Made by a program: the position numbers and the translations under genes. This document shows, piece by piece, positions 36,201 through 47,016 of a DNA stretch of 64,000 nucleotides. The notes under the pieces are model-generated. The model did no database searches, was not told the origin of the DNA, and saw only the letters and a list, made by a program, of their open reading frames with translations. Numbering within the stretch: position 1 is the stretch's first letter; the number at the start of each line of letters is the position of its first letter. Source of the DNA: Sipunculus nudus (lineage: Eukaryota > Annelida > Sipuncula > Golfingiida > Sipunculidae). The DNA is taken from assembly GCA_026874595.1 (NCBI GenBank), contig CM049320.1, positions 39,122,714 through 39,186,713 of the forward strand, read 5' to 3'.

Positions 36201-36900
36201 ATATATAACAATATTAATTTAATTCGCTGTCATTCTGTGACTCAATTGTATATGGATTCTAGCTCCCACGAGACGGACGGTTAGAAGTGTTGTCATATAT
36301 AGGCATATAGCGGTAAGGACCTAAACTTGTTGGAAAGGCCAGATTTACTTTGAAAAATGGATAGAATGTATATCTTTTGAATGTTCAGAGTTAAGCACAT
36401 TCAAATTTTCTTAAAATACTTGCGCCGTTACAGAATAAATTAACTTTTTGTTCTATTTTTAGCCGGGGTCCGTGGGCGTTGGTTGCAAGCCATGGTTGGG
36501 GCTTAGCATTGAGTATATGATGGAAACTCTCGAAAGGGCATGATATGTTCACGGCTTTGATTTTCTTACCGGACGCTGTCAAATTCATGTTGAAAAACGT
36601 CTGCTCTGAACGGAAACCCAATTCTCACCTACTGATTACACTGGCTGTGAGCAGACGTGGTCGTCCCGCGGGAAATCAATAGTGATTTAGGGTAGGTACG
36701 GTAATGTATCAACAGCGGCCACTAGATGGCATTATTCATCATTTTTTACAGAGATATTAAATTTCCATTATTTTATAAGAAATAGTTATACATCGGTATC
36801 AGGTACCCTATAGTGAATTATTGTTAAGGGCGAATGCACTGAATTCGAAAGCACTAAATACCTAAAAATGGTGACTGCCTGTTTGTTCGAAATTGAAAAC
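33291..36900. other. Degenerate repeats and spacer, no gene recognised
   Basis: Contains family 4-like units at 33,575-34,010, 34,690-34,800 and 34,990-35,120. Two CTCF-like motifs 'ccactagatggca' lie at 36,109-36,121 and 36,719-36,731. Short ORFs, including a 76-codon one on the minus strand at 36,391-36,621, have no recognisable domain. Confidence 0.4.
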
Positions 36901-36920
36901 GAGGCTGCGGGGGTTTCCTC

Positions 36921-37068
36921 ATGAAAAGGGCATCCCCCGACGTCATATGTCTGAAATCACGAATGTTAAACGGAAGTCATGAATGTAAACTGTCATCGGT
37001 GATTCTTAACAAAGCGCTGGACGCCGGGGGATCCAATATCAGGACATCGGAAGAGGGATGCACATCAG
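36921..37068 (+). other. Possible exon with donor (50-codon ORF)
   Basis: An ATG ORF (MKRASPDVICLKSRMLNGSH...) runs to ACATCAG|GTAAAAC in phase 1, in a patch of higher GC. Spliced in that phase to the exon at 46,988 or 52,835 it would soon stop, so it could only be a 5'UTR exon of the plus-strand gene or belong to another transcript. No homology recognised. Confidence 0.2.
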
Positions 37069-38155
37069 GTAAAACGGAAAATTTTAGTTCCTCATGTTCT
37101 TGGCAAAATGCCTGTAAATATGTTATAAGCAATGTTGTTTCCTCGCACCATATGTAAAAACAGAGCTCTGCCCTGGACTCTGAGGATTTGAGGGATTACT
37201 CATTGAGTCAATTAATGTTTGTGTATGAATCTATGATTATGTTTAACAATGATTTCATCGCGATGTTATTGTAGTGACAATAGGGCATTAAAATAGGTGT
37301 GACAGTTGATGTTAAGGTATAATGATAATGAAATCAAATATGTTGTCAACTGATTTCTTAACACCAACCTTAACTTGATTTTGAACTTGTTTATAATTAT
37401 ATTAATATCTATAATTAAGCATTTTTTTTTTGTTTTCACAAAACAGAAATCCGGATTTATGAACTTTGAGTTAAATCAAGTTTACTCAAATATTCAACAA
37501 ATCTAAGATGCCCAGACAAATTCTTCAGTTTTAAGCAATTCGAGATGAATAATAAACAAACTACACAAGATAATAAAACATCCATATAATCTACTTAAAA
37601 AAAATATACAATAGTCAATACTATCAAAAGTATGACATATAGGAACTGACAGTGTTTTTTAACAGAAGTTTGAATCGCAGATTGCTCCTGTTGTTTGAGT
37701 GTTAGTGATTTTATGGACATTTGCTGTTATTAATTAAAGGGGCCAGTCACCAATTAGGCATGTTGAATTAACAGGGAAAATAGCTTCTTCCCTTTAAAAT
37801 CATTTGTATCTTCCAAAAAATTGCCCTGAAACCGTTTGCTTACTCTGTTTACTTGGTAAACTTAAAAACAGTGGACCAGGCCCGATCACAGATGTCAACA
37901 TAAACACAGCTCTTGCTTTGTCCAGGCCACAACATGGGGACTGCCTAAAATGCGTGCACGCCTGCGTGCACGCCTACGTGCACGCAGTTTCGATTGCTTT
38001 AAATTAGCAAGTGCCTAAACCGCGTGCGGCCCGATTTGCGAACAACAACGTCTGGCCAGAAAAATAGTTATTTTTGGGGGTGTTTTGTTAATTTGTATGA
38101 GGGAACTTTATATAATTTATGCGGGGAATAACATGATTATTTTTTTACTATTAAT

Positions 38156-38302
38156 ATGAAGATTACAGCTGTACATCACAAGCATGAAGGCCCGGGGAGT
38201 AACGGCGACGTAACACTGCATGCTGCAACAGGTTTACTTGGTAAAAAGCAGCTGAGGAGTCCATTTTTAGTTGAATGGCAGAGAGGGCGGACGGAAAGAT
38301 AA
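38156..38302 (+). pseudogene. Possible transposase N-terminal remnant (48 aa)
   Basis: ATG-initiated ORF MKITAVHHKHEGPGSNGDVT..., ending ...VEWQRGRTER and TAA, just inside the left TIR. Its higher GC than the surrounding interior and its position suggest the first codons of an ancestral transposase. I do not recognise the sequence, so this is inference from location. Confidence 0.3.
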
Positions 38303-38620
38303 AATATGTAAAAATTATGTATGAAAATGACTATACTTGGAGGCAATGATCCAGTAAGTATATGCGTTGCAAATATCGTTTTGTAATAACATGCTACGTA
38401 TTATTTACCCCATTAAATTTATTATGACACCTTGTGTCTTCTTTATTACTTACAAAGTTCCATGGCTTTTTACTACTTCAACGTCATGCATTCAATACTT
38501 GCAGAATAAAAGATGTAAAAACTAAAAGACAAACATTACCATTTTGAAAGTACCTGTTTATAATTCAAAGCAATGGCCCAATTTATATATCTATTAATAA
38601 TAGCCTACCGATTTTGACAG

Positions 38621-38622
<2 letters not shown>

Positions 38623-38685
<63 letters not shown>
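38623..38685. repeat. (TA)n microsatellite
   Basis: About 62 bp of pure TA. A second run is at 38,761-38,792. Both lie inside the 2.1-kb transposon. Confidence 0.9.
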
Positions 38686-38686
<1 letters not shown>

Positions 38687-38756
38687 CTTCGAAGCTCGTG
38701 TGTTAATAAACTAGTTAGTCTATCTAAAAGGCGTCACTGTTTATCTTTACTTTTGC

Positions 38757-38794
<38 letters not shown>

Positions 38795-39207
38795 TAATGG
38801 AATAATTACATCAGTTATGTACTGGTAAAATAGGACAGGTACCAGTTTACATGAATTCTTAATTGTCTAAATTTTAAGTTTGGTGCCATTAAATGTTAAA
38901 TGTGTATGCCAATTTTGCTAAACATTCACTGGAATAATGGCCAATGTAATACAGAAGCTATGATTTACTCAACCAGTCACAGGCAATCAAAACATCAATT
39001 ATAAAGGATCTAATCATTAATTCATTTTTGCTGTATGTATTTAAAATATAAGGATTAGTCATATCGCTAAAGTGACCTGCAAAATAACTGAACTGTAATA
39101 TATTGCTTAATTAAAATGTAAAAAATTATGTATAAAATTAGCTTTATCTGGGATAGTGATCTTAGATTTTACACTTATAAAAAGTTTTAGTTATTGTGTC
39201 CATTTGA

Positions 39208-39336
39208 ATACAACTAACTGACGGTATATCTGAAATGGTTCAATGTGACAGTTGTGATAAATGGTTTCATTTTTTATGTAATCTTGGAAATCTAGAACTT
39301 AGTAGAAAAAGATGGATTTGTCACATATGTAAATAG
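39208..39336 (+). pseudogene. PHD-finger C-terminal remnant of a transposase
   Basis: Open stretch of 42 codons ending in TAG: 'MVQCDSCDKWFHFLCNLG', then 'RKRWICHICK'. The C-x2-C, W-F-H-x2-C and W-x-C-x2-C spacing is that of the second half of a PHD zinc finger ('v.C..C..WfH..C......W.C..C'). It closes the protein and is followed by AATAAA near 39,346. It lies inside the TIR-bounded element, so it is most likely the tail of the transposase whose catalytic part has been deleted. Confidence 0.6.
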
Positions 39337-40061
39337 GGTAAAATGTAATAAAAATATATATTTCACATTCAAGTTCTTGGTTGTTACATGGTCAATTTTT
39401 ATTTTTAAAACCATACTAATTATTCTAGAATGGCTAGTACGTGTTTTAGTTGGGTTGGTATACGTGGTATATGTCTCAGTAACTTGTTTTTCATAATATA
39501 TTTCACTTTGTCCTTTTTTTGCCTGTTATAACAGTAATGATATTCTGTACATATTTATTGTATCACATATTTCTGTATATGTTGTGTTTGTTGTAAATAA
39601 TTTTGTTGTAACCAGTATGTGGCTTCAGTTCACTTCCTCAGAATAAAGACACCCAAGAAATATTATTAGTGATAATTGTATTCTCAATATGAATTTAATA
39701 ATCAAATTCGGTCTTTTATGATTATTTAAATCAAATGACTAATAATAATTAATTCTTTTATAATTTCTCACATATGAACAGTGAAAAAAATATTCATGAT
39801 GAATACTGTTTATGTTAATTCCCACATAAATTATATAAATATAATATAAACATAAATCATATATATATATATAATAAATAATAATAAGTTCCATCATACA
39901 AATTAACAAAACACACCCCACAATAACTTTTTTCTGGTCAGACGTTGTTGTCCGCAAAATCCGGCCGCACGCGATTTAGGCACTTGCTAAGGCAGTCGAA
40001 ACTGCGTGCACGTAGGCGTGCACGCAGGCGTGCACGCGTTTTAGGCAGTCCCCACAACATG

Positions 40062-43000
40062 TGTCAATCAGGAGATGCCCTGACTGACTTGGCCTAAAAA
40101 ATGTTATACATGTTCCTGCTGGCTGAATTATTGCATGTTGCAGCTCACATTAGGACCTCCAGTCATGCAACTGTTTTATGGTAAACAGACACATGCTGAC
40201 TGTGTTTACCAAAATGCAGAGCCTTTACAAGGTGTTAAACAGCTATGTGCAAGGTACTGTGACTGTGTGCTTGGATGGTTTTGCTGGGAAACTTTTGTAT
40301 TAAGTAAAACTGAACTAATAGTGTAAAAGAATAGGCATAATATTGTTTCTGATTATGCCCCTTTAATATTTTGTTAATTAAATTAATAGTTATTTTCAGT
40401 AAGTTATTTATAACATTTCCTATTAATATATTTGCTGTGAGGCATCTGAGCATTGGTGATGTTAGTCTTTCCACATAACATATACTTGTAAAACTTTAAC
40501 AATGTGTCTGTCTTATTTCTGTAAGCTTTGAATTTTTTATTTTGCAACAGGTTATTCCATTTAATCAGCACTGACAATTTTATCCTCAGCTAGTCATCAA
40601 ACCACATAAGACTAAAGAATAATAAAATGCCTCATTACTTTCAATAAAATGATAAAACACCATATCAAGCAGTGAATCATTGTTGAGAGGCTAGTAAATG
40701 TTTTATATAACATCATTTTATCTAGTATATTTCAGTTATCGTATGCTTGTGTTTAATGAAACTTTTTAGCTGATACTTTCTGCTGAAAGGCTTATTTTTA
40801 TTTATGTATGCAGAATTAAATTTTATATGGTGAATTTGAGTTTGATCTGCTTTGATCTGATAATCCTGATATGACTAAGCTAAACTGAGTTAGATTTAGA
40901 CAATTTTTACCCAAACTCTACTCCAAATGTGCCATTCTGACCTTGTTTCATGGATCTTTTATTTGGAATGTTATATTAAACTATCAGAGTTCAGTTTTGA
41001 AGTAATCAGTAATATGTAGCCTTGAGGACAGTGATTCTTTCATCTCTTGTCCTTTAGTTTTATATACTTTTCACTCATGACAAATTGTTTATTGTACTGT
41101 TTTCTTCGGGCTTTAGGTATTTATTAATCATTAAGTAATTCAAAAGCTGGAGTCGCTACACAATAGTGTCTGTTTACATGAAAACCTTAAGAATTTCCAC
41201 ATGGGATTAGAAAAATATCTATACACAAGCATATCTTTTGCTATATGATATAATATGCTGTGCTGACTGACAGACTGGGTGACATGGATATGAATAACAC
41301 TGCCCTGAGCAACCATCCTCGGTTCGTGACTGCACCAAGTGACCTTGCGTGAAAAATCACTAATTTCCTTATGAAGAATCAGTCTTCAGTTAATAACATT
41401 ATAATATTAGTATCATATGCATAAAGCCTTTAATGTGACCACTCTGATATATAACCTTTGAATTTAACAACATATTTGTTTATTGATCAGCTTGAATATT
41501 TGTTTGACTAAGATGTTTCCTCATTTTCCATGTATTTCAGCCAACTGGAACTTAAACCACAAAAAAATATAAAATATACAGTTTTATGTTTACTTTCTGG
41601 ATTAAAGGGTAATAATTCATTGATATTCAAATGTGTGACTCAAGTGTCTTGCTGTCAAAATCAGACAAAGTCATGCTGAAGGTTGTTTGATTTGTTACTA
41701 TTTTTAGCACATGTTGGCGGACATGGGTCTAAGATGATTGTAAAAAAATATGTGACACTGCCAGAGAGCATACATGCCTGATCACACTTGGTTTTGATAA
41801 ATTTTATCTGTAATAATTTCTAAAATGTATACTTTAACCTTTGCTACTTGTTTATAAATTTATTTGAATAATTAATAAATTATAATATGAAATGTTTGTG
41901 AATGTAAACATCCATTCAGCTTAACATCCTGTGTGCTCACTTAATCTACTTTTTGAGAGAGAAGAAGAGAGAGAAAGTTTATAAATTTCTTGTACCTTCG
42001 TGTCATGGCTTATTAAATGGTCCACTCTGAGTCTCTGACTGAAGTATTAAAACATATTTTCATTTCATGACTTAAATAATGGGTCATCAGTGGATTTTGT
42101 CTGTATTATCATACTCTTCAGTTATAGTAAGCCAGTTAAGATTTTTCACACTTTCAGTTCAATTATGCAAATGCTATAGTAGTAGGCTATTCTTAGCCAA
42201 CAGAAATCTGATATGACTTGTATTATTAACTCAGCATTATTTGGTAAACTAAAACTTTATTGGTCTAGTGAAAAATAATCTAAAAATGAAATGGTTGATT
42301 GTTTAGTGCAAATTTCTGTCACTTAGCCCAATTATCTCTTCAAATGGACTTTTTGTTTCTTATCATTAAAATATCCTTCCCTGTCAATTTATGCATATTC
42401 ATTCTCATCTCATAATCTAATAATAATGTGATGGCCATTTCTTGTTAAACAAAATTATTTTTAAGTGGTTATTACATCATTATTTTATGTTAAATATCTC
42501 CCATACATAAATCTATGAATAATTTAATATATTTCCTTGTTTATATAAACTGGTATAAATACTTAAACTTGATTATCTTTCAATAATTTAAATTTAATTC
42601 TAATACAGACATGTTATCACTGGAATACATTAAATATTGAACAAAAGATTTGAATGCACACCATCCGAGTCCCAGTATATGTCTGAGTCCAGGTTGGCTA
42701 AGTCAGAATCCTTTAAGTTTAAGTTGAAGTCCACCTTCTTTTACTTAGCTTGAGTGTGAGTCTTTTAGAAACATTTCCCTTGTCCTAGTCCAGTAAAGTT
42801 TAAAAAATTATTCAAAATAGAAAAAGGAAATATGAGATAATCTTGTGCATTTTAATGTAAGTTCATGCTTGCTTTTTATGTAAATTTTTAAGTTTCTGTC
42901 ATCATTAAATACTTAAAAAAAATCCCTGTAGTTATTTATGATCTCCATCACCTTTGACTATAAAATTTTTTAGTAAAAATTAGTATTGAGTAGTAAAAAT

Positions 43001-43496
43001 TTAGTAGTGAGTTCATACTGGTGATACTTGTATATTGACACCACCAGTCATGTGATAAAAGTGGGGTAGGTAGACTAGGCATGCACATGCATGAGTAAGT
43101 TCAATCTAAAGGCATAAACAATGGGCCACCCAAACTAGGAAGTTTAATCATTTAATGATTTTACTTGTATATAATGGTTACCTCAGGACACCACCCTTCA
43201 GGACCTGTCAATCATCAGAATCATGACCTGTCAATCACCAGAAGACGGATAGGAAGTAGCTGTGACTCATCTTGTACCTCAATTTTAAGAGGCATGGCTA
43301 TCATATTCATATATTAACTTTATCTATTCAACATATATTTTATTTGTTTCTCTGCACACCCTTACATCAATAAATGACATGATCTTTCTCTCCATCTCAT
43401 ATCTACATGACAAGTGAATACTTTACATTTAAATATTAACATATTTTATGTTATATTCTTCCATTTAAATGGTTATGCTAAAATTTATTTGAAAAA
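40062..43496. other. AT-rich spacer, no gene recognised
   Basis: No exon, RNA gene or clear repeat. A weak 'gagtcc/agtcca' cluster at 42,660-42,780 corresponds to the reverse of the repeat at 8.7-9.2 kb. Confidence 0.4.
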
Positions 43497-43695
43497 CTAG
43501 AAATGTGCTCAGAGAACACAGACCTCCGCCATGGCAGCTTATTAATGATTACCCCCATTTGGCATTTTCAGAATTGCAGCATTTTTCCTTTAAAAAAATT
43601 CCTCGACCCCGATGGTGATACGGGTCACCCCAAAAATTTAATCAATTGTTCCTTGTATCATTGCCGAGCCAAGCTTCTTAGTTTTGTTAAACACA
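43497..43695 (+). repeat. Dispersed repeat 'ACTAGAAA-GTnCTCAGAGAAC', copy 2
   Basis: Same ordered phrases as 15,237-15,425: 'ctagaaatgtgctcagagaa', 'gacctccgccatggcagct', 'tacccccatttggcatt', 'gcagcatttttcctt', 'gggtcacccc' and 'atcattgccgagcc'. The 67-codon ORF across it is repeat-derived. Confidence 0.55.
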
Positions 43696-44560
43696 TGCTA
43701 AGTTAAAAACTTCACAATTATGATAGCAAGGGGTCTCTAAAGTGAGAGATGTTTTCATCTGCTTCCTGAATCTGTAATATTAGTACCAAGAGCTGTGTTG
43801 TAAAGATAACATTGGGGTAGGGGTAAATGTCAGGTACTAACTACAAGTATGTGTCATCTATCAGGGCACTGCAGTAGTGGACTGGGGGGGGGGTGATGGG
43901 GTTTGGAACACCCTTCATCCCAGCTGCTGCAGCCTTTATTAAGGGGTTCAAAACCTAATTTTGTGGCCTGGACCCTCCCCTTCTTTAGACGTGAGGACCG
44001 TATACAGGATTTCTCTTAAGTCTTCTTGGGTTATACCTCCCCTTCCAAAATCCTGGATACGCCCCTGCATGGTGCTTTACTCAGGGTTGGAGGATGTGGC
44101 TGCCCTAGATCTTATACATGTGTGTGTTTGTATCAGATATCCTTATATAGTGGTGACACAGAAGTTAGGTGTTTAAGAGGGCATAAAACTGCCACTTAGT
44201 CCTGATAAATGGGTTGAGTGGACTCATAAAAGACCACAGTTTTCTGTGTAGGTTCTGTGTAGGTATGTTCTATGTAAGCAGTGAACAATATAAAGGGGGT
44301 TGAGGGTATATTGTGTCAAATAATTACAGGTGTAATCTGTAAAGTGGGGAAGTATAGGGGACTAGGTTATTCTGTTCAGTGATGCTTCAGTAGCAAATAA
44401 AGCTAGAAAACATGCAGTTTTGTGATTAATTGAAATGATTAATTGAAAAGGTTGCATTGAATATTTTGACTTTCAAGCCAGATGTTTACAAACTAGTCTC
44501 AGATCAAGTACTTGGGTTCATGGGTTTATGCATAATTTGTCCTTTCATGTTTAAGAAAGT
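43696..44560. other. Spacer, no gene recognised
   Basis: No exon seen. A G-run lies at 43,884-43,893. Confidence 0.4.
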
Positions 44561-44564
44561 GCAA

Positions 44565-44705
44565 GTTTGAGACATACATTGAAGTGGATATTTGAGACAT
44601 ACATTGAAGTGGAAGTTTGAGACCTACATTGAAGCAGAAATTTGAGACATACATTAAAGCGGAAGTTTGAGACATGTGCATTTAATATCGAGACATACAT
44701 TGATA
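44565..44705 (+). repeat. 25-bp tandem repeat, about 5 copies
   Basis: Unit 'acattgaagtggaagtttga' plus 'gacat', 25 bp, repeated with a few substitutions. The last copy is degenerate ('atcgagacatacattgata'). Confidence 0.8.
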
Positions 44706-45830
44706 TATTCATTGACATTGAGAATTAAAAGTCTATGCATGCTATGTACGTTGATGGAAACAAAAAAAAACCAGTCAGTTAAACCAGGATAAACCAGTAA
44801 CTTTAGTGTCCCAGTAACATAATAATATTGATTTTATGTCAGAGCAGTGTGGCTTATTCTGTGAGACTTTCATTTAATATACAGCTGATATATAATATTG
44901 ATAACATCATGACATAGTTTTACACTGTTACTGTACATGTGCATTATACATCAAAAGACCAGTATCTGTACTCCTGAGATTACACTGACAACAGACAGTT
45001 GTTTATGTAAGTATCAAGAAGAGTGTGCATATGAGAACAGTGATTTTAAAATCATTGAAGAGAGCTAGTGAAATTTCACCGGTTTGTATCAATGCTAGTA
45101 CATTGTATATAGTTTCCTTTATAATTGTGAATAGATATATAATTTGAATGGGGATCCATTCATAACAATCTTACAAAACCTGATCAATAAATCAGAATGA
45201 TTGTTGTCAATATACAAAACTGAAAAATCTGACTTTTCCAACTTATTTTTTTGCTTTAATATTGTTTAATAATAAGAGAAATCTTGCAACCCCTGTATGG
45301 TAAGTTTTGAATAGATTATGTGATATTTTATCACAACTTTTAAGAATTAATTAATAATCTAAAATTGAATTGGATTGATGCAGACTGTACAAATCAAAAC
45401 CCTTGTAATGTAACTTTTCTGCAGATATGACAAATCTTATTTTGGATATGGTAACTTGTGCTCATATTTTTATTCTAGGTTCACTTTTGTGATTAGGAAA
45501 ATCAAAACACATTTCAACTTTTAGTTTATGGAAAACATTAAAGTTTCTCTTATGCAAGAATTTTCATTAAGGAGCTTAATTTTTTTTTCAGCTCAAGTAA
45601 AAAATGGTTTACTAGTGTTTATCCCAAACATTGTCTTTGAGGAAAGGAATAATAACAACATAAATATGTATATGAATAAGTAAGGTCTAAAATAACATTT
45701 AAAATAAGATTAATATTAAAAATTGTTGCCATAACAGCAGTGTCTTGAAATATATTTAGGTCACTATTTCTTTCATGCCTGGATATACACTCCTCACGCA
45801 GTGATGAAACATAGCAGTCACTCTGTATCT
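44706..45830. other. AT-rich spacer, no gene recognised
   Basis: No exon or defined repeat identified on either strand. Confidence 0.4.
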
Positions 45831-45831
45831 C

Positions 45832-46067
45832 CTTCACTTCAACCCACTGCTTGGTTTAGCTAGTAGTTTGAGGTCTCAACACCAGAGCTGGCACAGGGCC
45901 GAGAATCAGACCAATGAGAGGGGAGTGTTGCAGGTTCAAAACTTGGAGCTGGATGCCCAACGTGATACCATGCTCTCATTGGTCAGTTTACAATTCTTTG
46001 CCCTCTGCCAGCCCTGGTGGTGAAGCCTGGGGAATCTTGCTATACAAAACAGTGGGTAAAGTGAATG
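45832..46067. mobile_element. Foldback/MITE-like inverted repeat, about 235 bp
   Basis: Left arm words 'ttcacttcaacccactgctt', 'accagagctggcacagggcc' and 'gaccaatgagag' pair with right arm 'ctctcattggtc', 'gccctctgccagccctggtg' and 'aacagtgggtaaagtgaa'. The arms are about 100 nt, imperfect, around a loop of roughly 40 nt. A target duplication is not evident. 'caggttcaaaact' in the loop resembles a tRNA B box, but no A box accompanies it. Confidence 0.65.
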
Positions 46068-46987
46068 AGATATCTGTTGAATGACTGCAGTGTATTACCA
46101 CTGTGTGAGGAATGTAGATGATATGCTAGACATATTTTAAACTTTTCTTGGGTATGTTTTAAATCTATGACTGGTCCTTTAATAGTCGATTTTAATCTCA
46201 CCTACCTACAAAATTGTGATTGCACTTTTTGGCATTCAAGTGTAAAATTGCCTGGGTGAGATAAAAATTGCTATCTCACCTGAGCTGATCTGTATAATGC
46301 TTGGATTAAATTCTCATCTGTGTGTTTATATATGTACATATATATTTGTCACTGCCCATGGTGCATTATGTAACATGACAATCCAATATCCAGCATCAGG
46401 AAACCAAATGCACATTAAAACCTGTGTCTGATATTTTCTGTTTGCACCTGGCAATGTTCCTGTTACAGTGTAAGGCCAAAGACCAACTTTAGTTCTTTAA
46501 TGAGTGATCACCAAGTCACTGGAATTCACTGCTGATGCTGCTAATGCTAATTCCTATTCTTTTATCAGATACCAGCAGAGCTAGATACCAAAGGATGTAT
46601 TAATAATGCAACATTTTCATTTATAATTTTATCATAGAAATGTTTTTAACATTTTCTTTTTTCATACATGCACCATTTAAAGAACTGTTTCATATCTTTA
46701 TTTTCTTCCAGAAAGATAGCAAATATTCACATATTTTTTAATTTATTTTGAAGAGTAAAATAATGAAAATATATATACCTGCTTGCTCAGTGTTTGTGGT
46801 CCCATAGTCCATAGAGCAAAAGATTTTTTGGTGTAGCCTAAAATTTGTCTGCCTTAATTTTTGCAACTTTTCACCTGTGTATTGAGTAATAAATATGATG
46901 TATTTTATGTAAATTCTTTCACCTGTATAAAGTTTATGTTGTCAATATTTCATCACTTTATATGCATGTGCATGGTTGTTATTTCAG
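46068..46987. other. Spacer/upstream intron sequence, no gene recognised
   Basis: AT-rich, with no supported exon until the acceptor at 46,987. Confidence 0.4.
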
Positions 46988-47016
46988 GTGGTACATAAAG
47001 ACAAACAAAATGGATG
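46988..47016 (+). other. Candidate 29-bp 5'UTR exon of the plus-strand gene
   Basis: TTATTTCAG|GTGGTACATAAAG...ATGGATG|GTGAGT: pyrimidine-rich acceptor and consensus donor around 29 nt. The ATG at 47,010 would be out of frame with the main ORF (phase 1 into a phase-0 acceptor gives a stop after about 18 codons), so it is an upstream ORF or the exon is spurious. Confidence 0.35.

Larger units (their letters stand above)
37937..40052 (+). mobile_element. 2.1-kb DNA transposon with long TIRs, MULE/Rehavkus-like
   Basis: Long inverted repeats: left 37,937-38,100, right 39,894-40,052, starting GGGACTGCCTAAAA. They contain three 12-bp tandem GCGTGCACGCC-type words, 'CAAGTGCCTAAA', 'CAACAACGTCTG' and 'TTTTGTTAATTTGTATGA'. 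The flanks repeat CACAACATG (37,928-37,936 and 40,053-40,061), a 9-bp target duplication; a 7-bp reading (ACAACAT) with longer TIRs is also possible. The interior holds a 48-codon ORF and a C-terminal PHD finger. A 9-bp duplication, tandem-repeat-bearing TIRs and a PHD finger together recall the Rehavkus group of Mutator-like transposons. No full transposase remains. Confidence 0.75.

Noticed and set aside
45945-45957. tRNA B-box-like word 'caggttcaaaact'
   Set aside because: No A box at proper spacing and no cloverleaf; it is in the loop of a foldback element.
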